The notes below the pieces were generated by a model, which had not been told where the DNA came from, did no database searches, and saw only the letters and a list, made by a program, of their open reading frames with translations. A program made the translations under genes and the position numbers. From Chryseobacterium sp. (GTDB lineage Bacteria; Bacteroidota; Bacteroidia; Flavobacteriales; Weeksellaceae), in assembly GCA_018260475.1 (NCBI GenBank), contig JAGLBA010000007.1, forward strand, positions 37,397 through 101,396: 64,000 bases of DNA. The letters are read 5' to 3'. Positions 63,858-64,000 of this stretch are shown in pieces (position 1 is the stretch's first letter; each line of letters starts with the position of its first letter).

Positions 63858-64000
63858 TTTGGGCGTGTCCCTTCATCGCTCACTACGCGTGTGCGCCTAC
63901 GGCGCACACGCTCCGTTTCCTCATCGGGTCGGGCTGTTCAGGGCTCCGCTTCGCTCCGGTGCTTTGCACTGCTCCCTTCGGTCGCACCCTTACCATCCCT
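63858..64000 (+). repeat. GC-rich interspersed element, family A copy 3 (cut by window end)
   Basis: It begins TTTGGGCGTGTCCC, has an 11-base-pair hairpin (63887-63897 with 63901-63911, loop TAC), then CCGTTTCCTCATCGGGTCG, GGGCTGTTCAGGGCTCCGC, TTCGCTCCGGTGC, GCACTGCTCCC, TTCGGTCGCACCC and TTACCATCCCT. It shares all segments with copy 1. Confidence 0.8.

Overview
The window comes from a flavobacterial (Bacteroidota) chromosome, most likely the Chryseobacterium/Weeksellaceae branch. This rests on many promoters with the Bacteroidota -7 box TAnnTTTG (often with TTG or TTTG about 18-21 bases upstream), genes without purine-rich ribosome binding sites, a type IX secretion sorting domain, a TamL-TamB pair, Bacteroidota-style lipoproteins and moderate-to-low GC. 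Almost the whole window is ordinary housekeeping chromosome. The accessory material is confined to a decayed patch at about 53.4-58.5 kb and to several GC-rich interspersed elements.

Layout. 0-6.5 kb: truncated endonuclease I, a stand-alone MnmA-like barrel domain, FtsX/LolE-type permease plus rbfA, methylmalonyl-CoA epimerase, a CAU-anticodon tRNA followed by a decayed gene, a BON/BON lipoprotein with a BON-SH3 protein, and an antitoxin/PIN/AlkB gene string. 6.5-16.6 kb: CocE-type hydrolase, agmatinase-like ureohydrolase, DUF5808 mini-membrane protein, HAD phosphatase, NDH-2 with trmD, an EEP nuclease with an Lrp regulator and deoC, an orphan sorting-domain protein, and hemB. 16.9-24.3 kb: tamB-tamL, the outer-membrane assembly operon. 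24.4-33.7 kb: purK and purE separated by a DMT exporter, lipoprotein, esterase, desaturase, tyrS, tRNA-Arg, and a substrate-binding lipoprotein. 33.9-49.3 kb: mtgA, a SpecificRecomb-family membrane protein, DUF721 and recF, fhs, a UbiA-like protein, a 1943-residue alpha-2-macroglobulin, recR with two glycosyltransferases, and secG. 49.4-53.4 kb: PcrA/UvrD helicase and mnmE.

53.4-58.5 kb is a graveyard directly behind the mnmE 3' end: a frameshifted UDG-like gene, another frameshifted small gene, a hipB-like regulator with an internal stop fused to a hipA fragment, an intact lipoprotein amidohydrolase, and a compositionally different coding remnant. 58.9-64 kb returns to core genes: TPR protein, nucleoid-associated protein, cysteine synthase with serine acetyltransferase (the two steps of cysteine synthesis), and malate dehydrogenase.

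Two related families of GC-rich intergenic elements (three copies of one, two of the other) share a TTTGGGCG end and carry long hairpins. I did not find a convincing complete novel system. The best leads are the GC-rich elements, the Kbp-like BON-SH3 pair, the PIN/AlkB string, the orphan MnmA barrel, the orphan sorting domain, the in-frame insert in MnmE, and the decayed island at mnmE.
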